Below are positions 7,582 through 16,691 of a stretch of 21,341 nucleotides of DNA, one piece after another. The first letter of the stretch is position 1. Every line of letters starts with the position of its first letter. The stretch spans positions 1-21,341 of the forward strand of contig NW_026516571.1 in assembly GCF_025602895.1 (NCBI RefSeq), given 5' to 3'. A program made the translations under genes and the position numbers. The stretch comes from Polychytrium aggregatum (taxonomy: Eukaryota > Chytridiomycota > Chytridiomycetes > Polychytriales). The notes beneath the pieces are model-generated. The model saw only the letters and a program-made list of their open reading frames with translations. It was not told where the DNA came from and searched no databases.

Positions 7582-8463
7582 GCCACACAGGCTGTGACGT
7601 GCGGCCCTTGCTGGCGACGCGGACAAGAGTGCGGTCGAACATGGCCCTGAGGACCCCGACGGCGACCGGACCAGCACCTCGGGCGGCGATCTTGTCCCAG
7701 AGGCGCTCCCGCCAGACAGTGTCGTAGGCGGCCTTGATGTCGAGGAAGACCAGGCTGTACTCGTCGTCGCAGATCTTGTTCATGCGGACAAGAGCGTCGA
7801 GCGAGTACACCTGGTCGAGGGTGCCTCGGTCCGGGCGGAAGCCTCCCTGGGCAATGTCCATGATGCCGATCTCGCGGGTGAGGAACGGCAGCAGGACTCG
7901 CTCGGCGATCTTGCGGAGGACCTGGGTCAACCCGATGGGCCGGTACATGGCCGGATCGAGGATCGAACCCTTGTTCTTGTAGACCGGGTGGATCAGGACA
8001 GTGTTCCACTCGGTCGGGACGACGGAGGCCTTGAGGGCGGCCAGCAGGATGGCCCGGAGCCAGGGAGCGACCACGGGAGCGACAGGGTGCAGCATCTCGG
8101 CCTTGATCTTGTCCGGGCCGGAGGACTTGCGCTTGGGGGACTTGACGATGGCATCGGCCACCTCGTCCGACGACAAGCGGGGAATGGATCGATCCTCGGG
8201 GAGCAGGCGCGGAACAGTGTCCAGGGGTCTTGGGCCGACGGTCCGGTCAAAGGCGGCACCGGGGGTGTCCTGGGAGTGCGAGGAGACCTTGCCGTAGTGG
8301 ACCACAAGTCGCTCGAGGGCCTCGTCCGAGTTGTCGAAGTGGAAGGCGTCGTCGAGCTCCTTGCGCTTCTTCATGGCGGCCAGGGACTTGGCGACCTCGG
8401 AAGCGTTGAGGGAGTGCAGCTTGTTCATGGCCAGGGTCTCGGCTGCTCGGCGGGACTGGACGA
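7582..8463 (-). pseudogene. LINE copy W: internal ORF2 fragment (RT fingers/palm)
   Basis: This is colinear, without gaps, with 11017-11898 of copy Y, about residues 388-681 of ORF2. It includes the RT N-terminal part (SSGPDKIKAEMLHP, YRPIGL, GGFRPDRGT) and the first catalytic Asp (FLDIKAAYD). It lacks the endonuclease, FADD and the C-terminus. I noted about eight base differences from Y. The left edge is set by insertion of A1. The right edge (its 5' side) is joined directly to the poly(T) end of copy X. An open frame continues into X's poly(A) but cannot be functional. Confidence 0.93.
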
Positions 8464-9258
8464 TTTTTTTTTTTGTTACTATAGTCAACTTTATTTAAGA
8501 AGACAAGCCATCAGGTCCAACAGGTTGGTACCCCGGCACGTTGAGTACACAGGCAAGCCTATTTACTCCTGTTGCAGCCTAGTGCTGCCTCAGCTGCCCA
8601 CAAGGTCTGAGACCAAGCGGGTGAACACATTTTCAAGCAGTTCCCACAAGGGAATAGCAGGATCGACGGGAGGTCGGGGTGGTGGAGTGACAAGTGCTGG
8701 CACTATACTACGCTGTGATGAGGGTGCAGGGAGAGACTGCAAGGGTGGGACTACACTGGTTGTGGGAGTGGGTGCTGGTACTGGGTGTGCACCAAGTGCG
8801 AATGCTCGGAAGGCAGTGCGGGGAGCGGGTACATGAGCAGCAAGCGATCCAAGTGCGGGAGGGGTGCGAGTGCGAGGGGGAGTGCGATCGAAAGAGAGCA
8901 GGTCCAGCAGCTTGTCCACTGGTCCCACTCCGGCTATACCACTTTCCACCCAAGTCGGGTGGGCCGTCTTGAGGGCTGCGACCTTGCGGACCAGGACTTG
9001 ATGCGGATCCACACATTGCTGTGCGTGGGTCCTGGTCAAGTCGATCCCGGATCCGTGTCGAGCCAGGTTCTTGCACTTGCGGTATCCGAACCTGAAGTGG
9101 CCTGGGAGAGCACCGAGTCGCCATCGGACCATGAACATGAGCATGACCATGGATCCTTGGTACCCGCGAGCCTCCCAGAGTCCCGACATCTTGGTCGACG
9201 GGGTGCAGGCGGCGGTGAGCTGCTTGGAGCGGTCGAAGCCGTTCTTCATGTGGTCCTC
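8464..9258 (-). mobile_element. LINE copy X: 5'-truncated 3' end
   Basis: On the plus strand it begins with 11 T (8464-8474), i.e. the poly(A) tail, then the LINE 3' UTR with AATAAA, then the end of ORF2 (residues about 1003-1224; stop at 8590). It ends at 9258, colinear with 10054 of Y (784 bp, no gaps). By eye it is identical to the matching part of Z (19675-20458), while Y differs at many sites. W is joined directly on the left and Y's poly(T) directly on the right. No target duplication is visible. Confidence 0.93.
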
Positions 9259-9385
9259 TTTTTTTTTTTTGTTACTATAGTCAACTTTATTCAAGAAGAC
9301 AAGCCATCAGGTCCAACAGGTTGGTACCCCGGCACGTTGAGTACACAGGCAAGCCTATTTACTCCTGTTGCAGCCTAGTGCTGCC
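9259..9385 (-). other. LINE Y 3' UTR and poly(A) tail
   Basis: The plus strand shows 12 T (9259-9270), then 115 bp to the ORF2 stop. Read on the minus strand, AATAAA sits about 17 nt before the tail. X and Z share this 3' end (tails of 11 and 14), so the tail position is precise. This region is the likely RT recognition end. Confidence 0.85.
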
Positions 9386-12300
9386 TCAGCTGCCCACAAG
9401 GTCTGAGACCAAGCGGGTGAACACATTTTCGAGCAGTTCCCACAAGGGAACAGCAGGATCGAGGGGGGGTCGGGGTGGAGGAATGACAAGTGCTGACACT
9501 ATACTACGCTGTGATGAGGGTGCAGGGAGAGACTGCAAGGGTGGGACTACACTGGGTGTGGGAGTGGGTGGTGGTGCTGGGTGTGCACCAAGTGCGAATG
9601 CTCGGAAGGCAGTGCGGGGAGCGGGTACATGAGCAGCAAGTGATCCAAGTGCGGGAGGGGTGCGACTGCGAGGGGGAGTGCGATCGAAACTGAGCAGGTC
9701 CAGCAGCTTGTCCACTGGTCCCACTCCGGCTATACCACTTTCCACCCAAGTCGGGTGGGCCGTCTTGAGGGCTGCGACCTTGCGGACCAGGACTTGATGC
9801 GGATCCACACACTGCTGTGCGTGGGTCCTGGTCAAGTCGATCCCGGATCCGTGTCGAGCCAGGTTCTTGCACTTGCGGTAGCCAAATCTGAAGTGGCCTG
9901 GGAGAGCACCGAGTCGCCATCGGACCATGAACATGAGCATGATCATGGATCCTTGGTACCCGCGAGCCTCCCAGAGTCCCGACATCTTGGTCGACGGGGT
10001 GCAGGCGGCGGTGAGCTGCTTGGAGCGGTCGAAGCCGTTCTTCATGTGGTCCTCGAAGATGAGGGTCTTGATCGGGACGGGCTGGGGTCGGGGCGGTCCG
10101 GGCGGCGGCGGCTGGTGTCGGGTCTTGCCTCGGTAGATCTCCGTGGCCGTGAGGGAGTGGTCGGCCTCTTGTCGGCGGACCACCATGGCCCAGTGCGGAT
10201 CGGCTCGGACTCCTTGGCCGAGGAACTGGTCGGGGTGGTAGGGCGCAATGATCTTGTTGCGCAGGATCATCGACAGCATCTTGTCGCCGTCAGAGACTTG
10301 GTCGTCCCAGCGGGCCCAGTTCTGCAGGGCCAGCATCTTGACACGGACCGACATCTTGGGAAGGCCGCAGTTGAGGTGCATGGCACCGACGGGAGTGCCG
10401 GGGCCGACGCGGAACATGGTGCGGAGGGCCGTCATCTGGGCGTCGTCGAGGCGGTCGCGCAGAGCTGGGTCGGGGATGTCCATGGCCATCCCGTATTCGA
10501 GGGTCGGCCGCACAAAGGTCTTGTAGACCTGGGTGATGGTCTTGGCCGAGACCTTGCCGAGGGTGATGCCGAGTCCAACCACGGTGTCGGTGACCATGTG
10601 GACCTTGCGGAGGAGCTTGTCGAACTGGAGGTCCGGGCGGAATCCGTCAATGTCGACCATGACACCGAGGTAGCGGAACTGGAGGACCTTGGGCAGCTCG
10701 GTGCCGTACAGCTTGGCGGGATGGAGCTGGTCGACGTTGCAGGCCGAGTACAGCACCTCGCACTTGGGAGGCGAGAAGCGGTACCGGTTGTCGATGCTGT
10801 GGCGTTCGCAGATATCCAGCATGGCCTGGGTGCGGCCAGCCGGACAGATGAGGACACCGTCATCGGCAAACCAGAGCGAGTTGACCCGGAGACGGTGGTG
10901 GCGACTCGAGGCAAGCACAAGTCCGTCCTCGGCTCGGAGCAGTCCAGGCAGGTCGTCAATGTGGGCACTGAACAGAAGGGGACTCAGGACCGAGCCTTGG
11001 ATGAGACCCTTCTGCAGCCACACAGGCTGCGACGTGCGGCCCTTGCTGGCGACGCGGACAAGAGTGCGGTCGAACATGGCCCTGAGGACCCCGACGGCGA
11101 CCGGACCAGCACCTCGGGTGGCGATCTTGTCCCAGAGGCGCTCCCGCCAGACAGTGTCGTAGGCGGCCTTGATGTCGAGGAAGACCAGGCTGTACTCGTC
11201 GTCGCGGATCTTGTTCATGCGGACAAGAGCGTCGAGCGAGTACACCTGGTCGAGGGTGCCTCGGTCCGGGCGGAAGCCTCCCTGGGCAATGTCCATGATG
11301 CCGATCTCGCGGGTGAGGAACGGCAGCAGGACTCGCTCGGCGATCTTGCGGAGGACCTGGGTCAACCCGATGGGCCGGTACATGGCCGGATCGAGGATCG
11401 AACCCTTGTTCTTGTAGACCGGGTGGATCAGGACAGTGTTCCACTCGGTCGGGACGACGGAGGCCTTGAGGGCGGCCAGCAGGATGGCCCGGAGCCAGGG
11501 AGCGACCACGGGAGCGACAGGGTGCAGCATCTCGGCCTTGATCTTGTCCGGGCCGGAAGACTTGCGCTTGGGGGACTTGACGATGGCATCGGCCACCTCG
11601 TCCGACGACAATCGGGGAATGGAGCGGTCCTCGGGGAGCAGGCGCGGAACAGTGTCCAGGGGTCTTGGGCCGACGGTCCGGTCAAAGGCGGCACCGGGGG
11701 TGTCCTGGGAGTGCGAGGAGACCTTGCCGTAGTGGACCACAAGTCGCTCGAGGGCCTCGTCCGAGTTGTCAAAGTGGAAGGCGTCGTCGAGCTCCTTGCG
11801 CTTCTTCATGGCGGCCAGGGACTTGGCGACCTCGGAAGCGTTGAGGGAGTGCAGCTTGTTCATGGCCAGGGTCTCGGCTGCTCGGCGGGACTGGACGATG
11901 AGGTTCTTTTCTTGTTTGCGGACAGCGCGGAGTTCGGCGCGCTTGTCCTCGGCGACGCGGAGGGAGAGCCCGGGCAACTTGAGCTGGTAGATGAGATCGC
12001 GGCGCCTCTCGCGAAGCTGCCGCATCTCGGGGATCAGGGCCGGGTCCTTCCAGACGGTCTTGATGGAAGCCTTGCCGATGGTGGAGTCGGCAGCGGTGGT
12101 GATCAGGGCGATCATGATGGACCAGGCGCGGTCGATGCAGTCCTGGGCCGCACTCTCCGAGATCGGAATGACCGATCCCCTTGAGATTGGCCGGAGTGCA
12201 GCCTGGATGCGCTGCAGACCGCGTTCGCGCTCGTCCAGCAGCGCCAAGAGGTACTGGGCGCGGACGGCAGGATCCTCGAGCTGGGCGATCTTCCACTGCC

Positions 12301-13060
12301 ATTGGTCGACCTTTGGGTAGTACTTTGGCTGTACCCGCAGAGTCGCCCAGATGGGGAAGTGGTCGGACTGGCCACGGAAGGCACCGGCAGTGTCGACCTG
12401 CAGCAGCGGGTCGTTGTTGGCCTGGCGATGCGACACAAAGATGTAGTCGATCGTTGTCCAGCTGGGACCCCGCTGCCGGGTGTGGGTCGGGATCACAGCT
12501 GGAGGCACAACGCGGAGACCGGCGCGGGAGACAGTGTCCTCGAGGATCTTCTCCCTGCCACGGAGCGGCGTGGGCAGTCCGCTCAGGGCACTGAGGTGGG
12601 CATTGAAGTCACCCACCACAATGACCTGGGCGTCGGGGAGGGCGGCCTTGGTGTGGATCGACTGGAGGGCCTCGCGGTAGTCGTCCAGCTTGAGGCTCGG
12701 GGACAGGTAGAAGTTGCCGATGTGGATGACGTGTTTGTATGTCACCCACATGGCGTCGCCCTTGTCGCTGACTTCAATGTTGGTGAAGTCGTGCGGGTCG
12801 ATCCTGGCCGGGTTGTAGAGGATGGCGATGCCTCTACCGGCGCGGCAACGGGGACCAGGGACCTTGACGGCATAGCCACAGAGAGGGCTGCGGGGTTCGA
12901 GGTCGGCGAGGGTTTCTTGGACACCGACAAAGTCGATGTCGTTGGTGTCGATGAGGTTCTTGAGTTCAACGTCGTTGACGTTGATGCCACAGACATTGAA
13001 GGAAGCGACGGTCAGGGATGTCTGGGCCCTGCCGCCTCCCTGCGAGGGGTGTGGATTCAT
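9386..13060 (-). CDS. LINE Y ORF2: APE endonuclease and reverse transcriptase
   Basis: This 1,224-aa protein nicks DNA and reverse-transcribes the element at the nick (target-primed reverse transcription). The N-terminal endonuclease/exonuclease/phosphatase domain (about 15-245) shows SFNVCG (Asn22), VQET (Glu49), GDFNAH (Asp151, Asn153) and SDHF (Asp233, His234). The RT spans about 460-780, with FLDIKAAYD (Asp629) and FADD (Asp733, Asp734). A C-terminal C-x5-H-x9-H-x3-C cluster starts at Cys1064, followed by a Pro-rich tail ending DLVGS. The ATG (13058-13060) overlaps the ORF1 stop. All catalytic residues checked are present and no internal stop occurs. It could be active, but its RNA and expression are unseen. 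Confidence 0.96.
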   Translation of the reverse strand: MNPHPSQGGGRAQTSLTVASFNVCGINVNDVELKNLIDTNDIDFVGVQETLADLEPRSPLCGYAVKVPGPRCRAGRGIAILYNPARIDPHDFTNIEVSDKGDAMWVTYKHVIHIGNFYLSPSLKLDDYREALQSIHTKAALPDAQVIVVGDFNAHLSALSGLPTPLRGREKILEDTVSRAGLRVVPPAVIPTHTRQRGPSWTTIDYIFVSHRQANNDPLLQVDTAGAFRGQSDHFPIWATLRVQPKYYPKVDQWQWKIAQLEDPAVRAQYLLALLDERERGLQRIQAALRPISRGSVIPISESAAQDCIDRAWSIMIALITTAADSTIGKASIKTVWKDPALIPEMRQLRERRRDLIYQLKLPGLSLRVAEDKRAELRAVRKQEKNLIVQSRRAAETLAMNKLHSLNASEVAKSLAAMKKRKELDDAFHFDNSDEALERLVVHYGKVSSHSQDTPGAAFDRTVGPRPLDTVPRLLPEDRSIPRLSSDEVADAIVKSPKRKSSGPDKIKAEMLHPVAPVVAPWLRAILLAALKASVVPTEWNTVLIHPVYKNKGSILDPAMYRPIGLTQVLRKIAERVLLPFLTREIGIMDIAQGGFRPDRGTLDQVYSLDALVRMNKIRDDEYSLVFLDIKAAYDTVWRERLWDKIATRGAGPVAVGVLRAMFDRTLVRVASKGRTSQPVWLQKGLIQGSVLSPLLFSAHIDDLPGLLRAEDGLVLASSRHHRLRVNSLWFADDGVLICPAGRTQAMLDICERHSIDNRYRFSPPKCEVLYSACNVDQLHPAKLYGTELPKVLQFRYLGVMVDIDGFRPDLQFDKLLRKVHMVTDTVVGLGITLGKVSAKTITQVYKTFVRPTLEYGMAMDIPDPALRDRLDDAQMTALRTMFRVGPGTPVGAMHLNCGLPKMSVRVKMLALQNWARWDDQVSDGDKMLSMILRNKIIAPYHPDQFLGQGVRADPHWAMVVRRQEADHSLTATEIYRGKTRHQPPPPGPPRPQPVPIKTLIFEDHMKNGFDRSKQLTAACTPSTKMSGLWEARGYQGSMIMLMFMVRWRLGALPGHFRFGYRKCKNLARHGSGIDLTRTHAQQCVDPHQVLVRKVAALKTAHPTWVESGIAGVGPVDKLLDLLSFDRTPPRSRTPPALGSLAAHVPAPRTAFRAFALGAHPAPPPTPTPSVVPPLQSLPAPSSQRSIVSALVIPPPRPPLDPAVPLWELLENVFTRLVSDLVGS
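13057..13060 (-). promoter_or_regulatory. ORF1/ORF2 stop-start overlap (ATGA)
   Basis: The minus strand reads ATGA, with ORF2's ATG sharing two bases with ORF1's TGA. Overlaps of this kind allow termination-reinitiation in some LINEs (SART1 of Bombyx is the studied case). No other ORF2 start is needed. The mechanism is inferred. Confidence 0.75.
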
Positions 13061-15342
13061 TGGAGTCGTGCAGCGCTGCTGCTGGCCCGGGGGCCCTCTC
13101 CTTCAGAGTCAGTGTCCATGACGGACAGCGGGACTCTGTAGGCGGGGTGAGGCTTGCTGGGCTTTGACGAGGCACCAGCGGCGGGGGCAGCAGCAGCAGC
13201 GACAGCAACGACAACGGCAGGGGCAGCGGTAGCGGCAGCGGCAGAGGCAGACGACGAGGCAGCGGCAGCGGCAGAACCAGGGACCTTGGGGACGGCGGTG
13301 ATGTCCGCCCGCTTGACCTCCTTGCCGGATAGGGCCTTCTTGAGGAGCGAGTCGTACTCGTCGCGGTACTCCTCGGGGATGCGCATCTGGATGCAGCGGC
13401 GGACAGGGGCGGTCTTGGCCTTGGCTGCCTGGCGGAGGGACTTTGCCATAAAGTTCTTGATGGCATCGGATCGGGACAGGGCCAGTCCATGGTGCTTGAG
13501 ACCATGGATGACGTCGTAGGCCGGTACGACCCTGACCCTGCCATGTGTGGACGACAGCGACTCCAGACGGGCACCAAGGTCGGCCTTGTTGGATTTGTCG
13601 CGGACAAGGACCTCCATGACCGTGGCCTCAGGGAAGTTGATCTCGGCCAACTCCCTGGTGTCGATGCCGCATCGCTTGAGGTTGCGGCGGACACTGCCGA
13701 GGTCGCCACAGCGGATGCCCTCGACGTACAGCCAGTCCATGTTGGTGACGGCCTCCCTGAACTTGTCGTTCCGGAGCTCAGAGTTGGCGACCGTCCCGGG
13801 GACAAGGACTGGCTGGCGGTGCTGGTTGGGCTGGATCGGCTTGGAGGAGCCTGGCATTCGGCCGGTGGTCAGCATCCTCTTCCATTCGTCGAGCTGGCTG
13901 GCCTCGGACATGCGGCCGACACGGCTCTCGGCCTCCCGAACGTTCTTCAAGAGAGCGGCCTTGTACGAGGGAGACGGGGCGGAAACAGGGGCAGAGCCAG
14001 GGAGGGAGCCGGAGGACTGGGTCTTGGAACCGGGGGACTGGGTCTTGGGGGTGGCAGTCTTGTTGGCAACAGACTTGCGGAGCTGCTCCGTGGCACGGCT
14101 GATTGCCACATTGGACTTGGCGATCTTCTGGACCATGGCCTTGGTGGCAGCATCCATGTTGTCGGCCACGAGTGCCTCGAACAGGATGGACTGCACCCGG
14201 TCAGCCTCTCGCTTGAGGATAGCGAGGGCCTCCTCGGGTTTCATCGCAGGGACGGGAGCCTGGGACGGAGGAGGGGTCTTGGCCTTGACGACGGGTCGGG
14301 GCGGAAGGACGGGCCTGGCCTTGGGGACAGGGGACGCAGTGCCAACAGCATCAACAGCTCGACGAGCTGGATCGACGGGGTCAGCAGTGGAAGCAGGGGC
14401 TGCTCGAGGGGCGCCTTCAGAGGCACCACGGGGGACGGCGCGCTGCTTGTCCATGGTCTTGAGGCCGCACTTGGTGTGGAAGTTCTCCTTGAACTTGTCC
14501 GAGAACGCATCCACAAACAGCTTGCGGGACTCCTTGGTGGTGCGGCTCATGTGGGCCCAGAACTGGAAGGCCGACATCTGGCCGGGGCAGGGTCCGTCCT
14601 CGAGGGCCTGGGGACACTTGAGCTGGAGCTCGTCCTTGCCGTGCTTGACGACGATCCAGGGATCGGCCGAGGCGAGCTTGCACTTGCGGCACAGGACAGT
14701 GCACTGCAGCTTGGCGGTCACGGCCATCCACAGCTGGTTGTTCATCTTGGTGACGTCGATGATCTGGGTTGCAGCCTTCTGATCATCGACGTCGGACGAG
14801 GCGTGCCACTTGCGCCAGAACTCGTCGCGCCAAGGAACCGAGACGACGTCGGCACTGGGCTGGACAACAATGTCCATGGCACAGTGGTCTTGGTGGGGAG
14901 CGGCGGAGGAGGACACGGGAGCCAGGGACTCGGCAGGGTGGTCTTGGTCGGCACAGGAGGACGAGGGCTCAGCGTCAGGCTCTTGGTCCGGGCTGAGGTC
15001 TTCTTCGACATTGATGTCCTCCAGTTCATCAATGTCGACGGCGGCACGGGCGGCAGCGCGGTCCAAGGGCGGGAACGAAAAGTCGGGTTCGGCCGGGAAC
15101 CTGAACTCGGGCGGGGCCGGGAGCCTGGACTCGGGCACGGACACGGACGGGAACTCGGACTCGGGGAGACGCTCGTCATGCTCCGGCCTGGGGAGCATGG
15201 TCATTGCGTCGGGCAAGGACAGGCGACGCTTGGCGGGGGAGGAAGGGGTGGCCACGGGTCGCTCCTTGCGCTTGAAGATCAAGCTGCCGACAGCGATGGT
15301 CGAGGCCGGGAGAAGGGACTGCTGGGGTCTGTCCTTGGACAT
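13057..15342 (-). CDS. LINE Y ORF1 protein (probable RNA-binding)
   Basis: 761 aa, ATG at 15340-15342. ORF1 products of LINEs bind element RNA and form the particle that travels to the nucleus. Visible parts: an acidic, Pro-rich N-terminus (to about 150); a Cys cluster (about 212-292: CTVLCRKCK, then CPQ, GPCPG, FHTKCG), perhaps zinc-binding; Pro/Ser-rich linkers; a compact domain at about 520-610 (DWLYVEGI, VRRNLKRCGIDTRE, VMEVLV) that I take as RNA-recognition-like; basic stretches; and an Ala-rich low-complexity run at about 690-725. No classic CCHC knuckle is seen. The stop TGA overlaps the ORF2 ATG. The LINE ORF1 role rests on position; the domain names are tentative. Confidence 0.85.
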   Translation of the reverse strand: MSKDRPQQSLLPASTIAVGSLIFKRKERPVATPSSPAKRRLSLPDAMTMLPRPEHDERLPESEFPSVSVPESRLPAPPEFRFPAEPDFSFPPLDRAAARAAVDIDELEDINVEEDLSPDQEPDAEPSSSCADQDHPAESLAPVSSSAAPHQDHCAMDIVVQPSADVVSVPWRDEFWRKWHASSDVDDQKAATQIIDVTKMNNQLWMAVTAKLQCTVLCRKCKLASADPWIVVKHGKDELQLKCPQALEDGPCPGQMSAFQFWAHMSRTTKESRKLFVDAFSDKFKENFHTKCGLKTMDKQRAVPRGASEGAPRAAPASTADPVDPARRAVDAVGTASPVPKARPVLPPRPVVKAKTPPPSQAPVPAMKPEEALAILKREADRVQSILFEALVADNMDAATKAMVQKIAKSNVAISRATEQLRKSVANKTATPKTQSPGSKTQSSGSLPGSAPVSAPSPSYKAALLKNVREAESRVGRMSEASQLDEWKRMLTTGRMPGSSKPIQPNQHRQPVLVPGTVANSELRNDKFREAVTNMDWLYVEGIRCGDLGSVRRNLKRCGIDTRELAEINFPEATVMEVLVRDKSNKADLGARLESLSSTHGRVRVVPAYDVIHGLKHHGLALSRSDAIKNFMAKSLRQAAKAKTAPVRRCIQMRIPEEYRDEYDSLLKKALSGKEVKRADITAVPKVPGSAAAAASSSASAAAATAAPAVVVAVAAAAAPAAGASSKPSKPHPAYRVPLSVMDTDSEGEGPRASSSAARLQ

Positions 15343-15450
15343 CGCTCAGCAGTGGGGAAGGGGACAGGGAGTGTGGGAGCGAGGGCGGGGAACTGGAGGG
15401 GCAGAGCTGGAACAAACACAGAGGTGAAAGCAGTGTGGTGCAGGCCACAC
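15343..15450 (-). other. LINE Y leader upstream of ORF1
   Basis: 108 bp between the minisatellite and the ORF1 ATG, C/T-rich on the sense (minus) strand. I see no TATA box or other clear promoter element. It probably belongs to the 5' UTR. Confidence 0.5.
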
Positions 15451-15590
15451 GGTGCAGCAAGAGCAATACAGGTGCAGCAGGAGCAGGACAGGTGCAGCAA
15501 GAGCAGGACAGGTGCAGCAAGAGCAGGACAGGTGCAGCAAGAGCAGGACAGGTGCAGCAGGAGCAGGATAGGTGCGGCAGGAGCAGAGAA
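15451..15590 (-). repeat. 20-bp minisatellite, seven units, upstream of LINE ORF1
   Basis: Seven head-to-tail 20-bp units; on the plus strand the unit is GGTGCAGCAAGAGCAGGACA. Units 3, 4 and 5 are identical. Units 1, 2, 6 and 7 differ at one to a few positions, with the outermost most divergent. It starts 108 bp upstream of ORF1. It may be a LINE 5' UTR/promoter array or flanking host repeat. Composition changes right after it. Confidence 0.9.
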
Positions 15591-16373
15591 CTCGATGTGC
15601 GATGAACCTGTGTTTCACGATCCGATCCCGCGTTGGCGATCCGAAACTCGCATTGGCGATGTCAGTCAAGCTGGTCTTCCTCGCTGCCGTATTTATCGTT
15701 TCCCAGTCTGCATCGCCGCCAGCGTCAACGATCGTGGGAATCGCCCCAACCAGACTTATCTGCCATCGTGATCGACCATCGTGATCAACGTCACAGTCTG
15801 CGCACCGATATCGCACGAATCAGCATCGACGATGACCAATACCCTCCCCATCCATGGCCAAACCTTACGCATCCACGATGCATGGATGATGCAATTCACA
15901 TCCCATGACACCCCAGACGCAGCTTTCCCACGGCAGATACGCCCTCGGATACCCCAATCTGAGTCGGTTTGGGGGAGATACGAACCCGATGATCGGAGTG
16001 TGAGGTCGGAATGGCATGTGGGATGCCCCATCAGACTCATCATCCATGAGACAAGTGCATGGAGATGCCATGATCCATCGCCGAGTCTCAACCCTGGCGA
16101 AGACCATTGGTTCATCCACCGTTCATGACAAGTCGATTGCCAATGCACCAGTCATGCATGCGTCATCGTGGATGCACTGTCTGCCCCAAAGCATGGAGTT
16201 CCCACGATCCCAAGGTCGAGACTACTCCTCAGAGCACCTTGCGTTGACTAGTCATAGAGTCAGTATGATATGCCATTGTGTCCATCCTCTGGCATACCAC
16301 TACCCCAACCAATGATGGCAGGGTAAGGTGGCATTATCTCGAAGGCCGATTGCGTCATGCATCGGACTCTGGA
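15591..16373. other. Non-coding island between LINE Y and element A2
   Basis: 783 bp with no convincing gene. It is less GC-rich than the elements on both sides and crowded with short words such as ATCG, GATC, CCAT and ATGCAT, including a doubled CCATCGTGATC (15763-15773 and 15777-15787). The short ORFs here have no recognisable domain. It may be host DNA, the upstream part of LINE Y's 5' region, or an old decayed repeat. Its right edge is the exact insertion point of A2. Confidence 0.55.
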
Positions 16374-16682
16374 TGTAACGTCCACTACTGGGACGTTGGG
16401 GCAAGACGGGGAGGGAGGGGGTACAAGACAAGACAGGACGGGGCAGAACAGGGCGGTGCTAGGCTACTCTAGCGGACGGGTGAGCTCGGGGAGCACTTAC
16501 GTTTATTCACGATAAAACCGAACTCCAGACAAACGGGGGGAACGGGGGCAACCCGCAGGTATACCCTGCGGTGGCCTGCCTGCGGTGCGTGAAAACGCAA
16601 AGCGCAGCACAGGTCACGACCCACTGCGCCGCGCAGTACGCGCAGTACGCGCAGCACAGCGTCGGAGATACCATCTCCTACA
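16374..16682 (-). repeat. 3' LTR of chromovirus A (copy A2)
   Basis: 309 bp, the inverted copy of 7273-7581 with the same ends (TGTA...TACA). The left flank CTGGA (16369-16373) is the expected target duplication; its partner is not in the window. Confidence 0.92.
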
Positions 16683-16691
16683 CTCCCACAC

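Larger units (their letters stand above)
9259..15590 (-). mobile_element. LINE copy Y: near-complete APE-type non-LTR retrotransposon
   Basis: On the minus strand it has an upstream 20-bp minisatellite, ORF1 (761 aa), ORF2 (1,224 aa), a 115-bp 3' UTR and a 12-A tail. ORF1 and ORF2 overlap by ATGA. Both ORFs are unbroken and the catalytic residues seen are intact. The 3' end is exact (9259); the 5' end cannot be fixed without a second full copy and is placed at the end of the minisatellite. The apurinic-type endonuclease at the start of ORF2 separates it from R2-like LINEs. The clade (Tx1/L1-like or another fungal type) is not resolved from sequence alone. Confidence 0.9.

Noticed and set aside
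9755..12184. 809-codon plus-strand open frame opposite LINE ORF2
   Set aside because: It is the antisense of a clear endonuclease-RT gene. GC-rich third positions keep the complementary frame open, and no domain is recognisable.
15451..15590. CRISPR-like array
   Set aside because: The 20-bp units are directly tandem with no spacers, in a eukaryotic retrotransposon context.
13489..15771. 760-codon plus-strand open frame opposite LINE ORF1
   Set aside because: Antisense shadow of ORF1. Its end translates the 20-bp minisatellite, and it has no recognisable domain.
15572..16315. Short open frames in the 15.6-16.3 kb island
   Set aside because: All are short, overlap each other in several frames and show no domain, so I do not call a gene.
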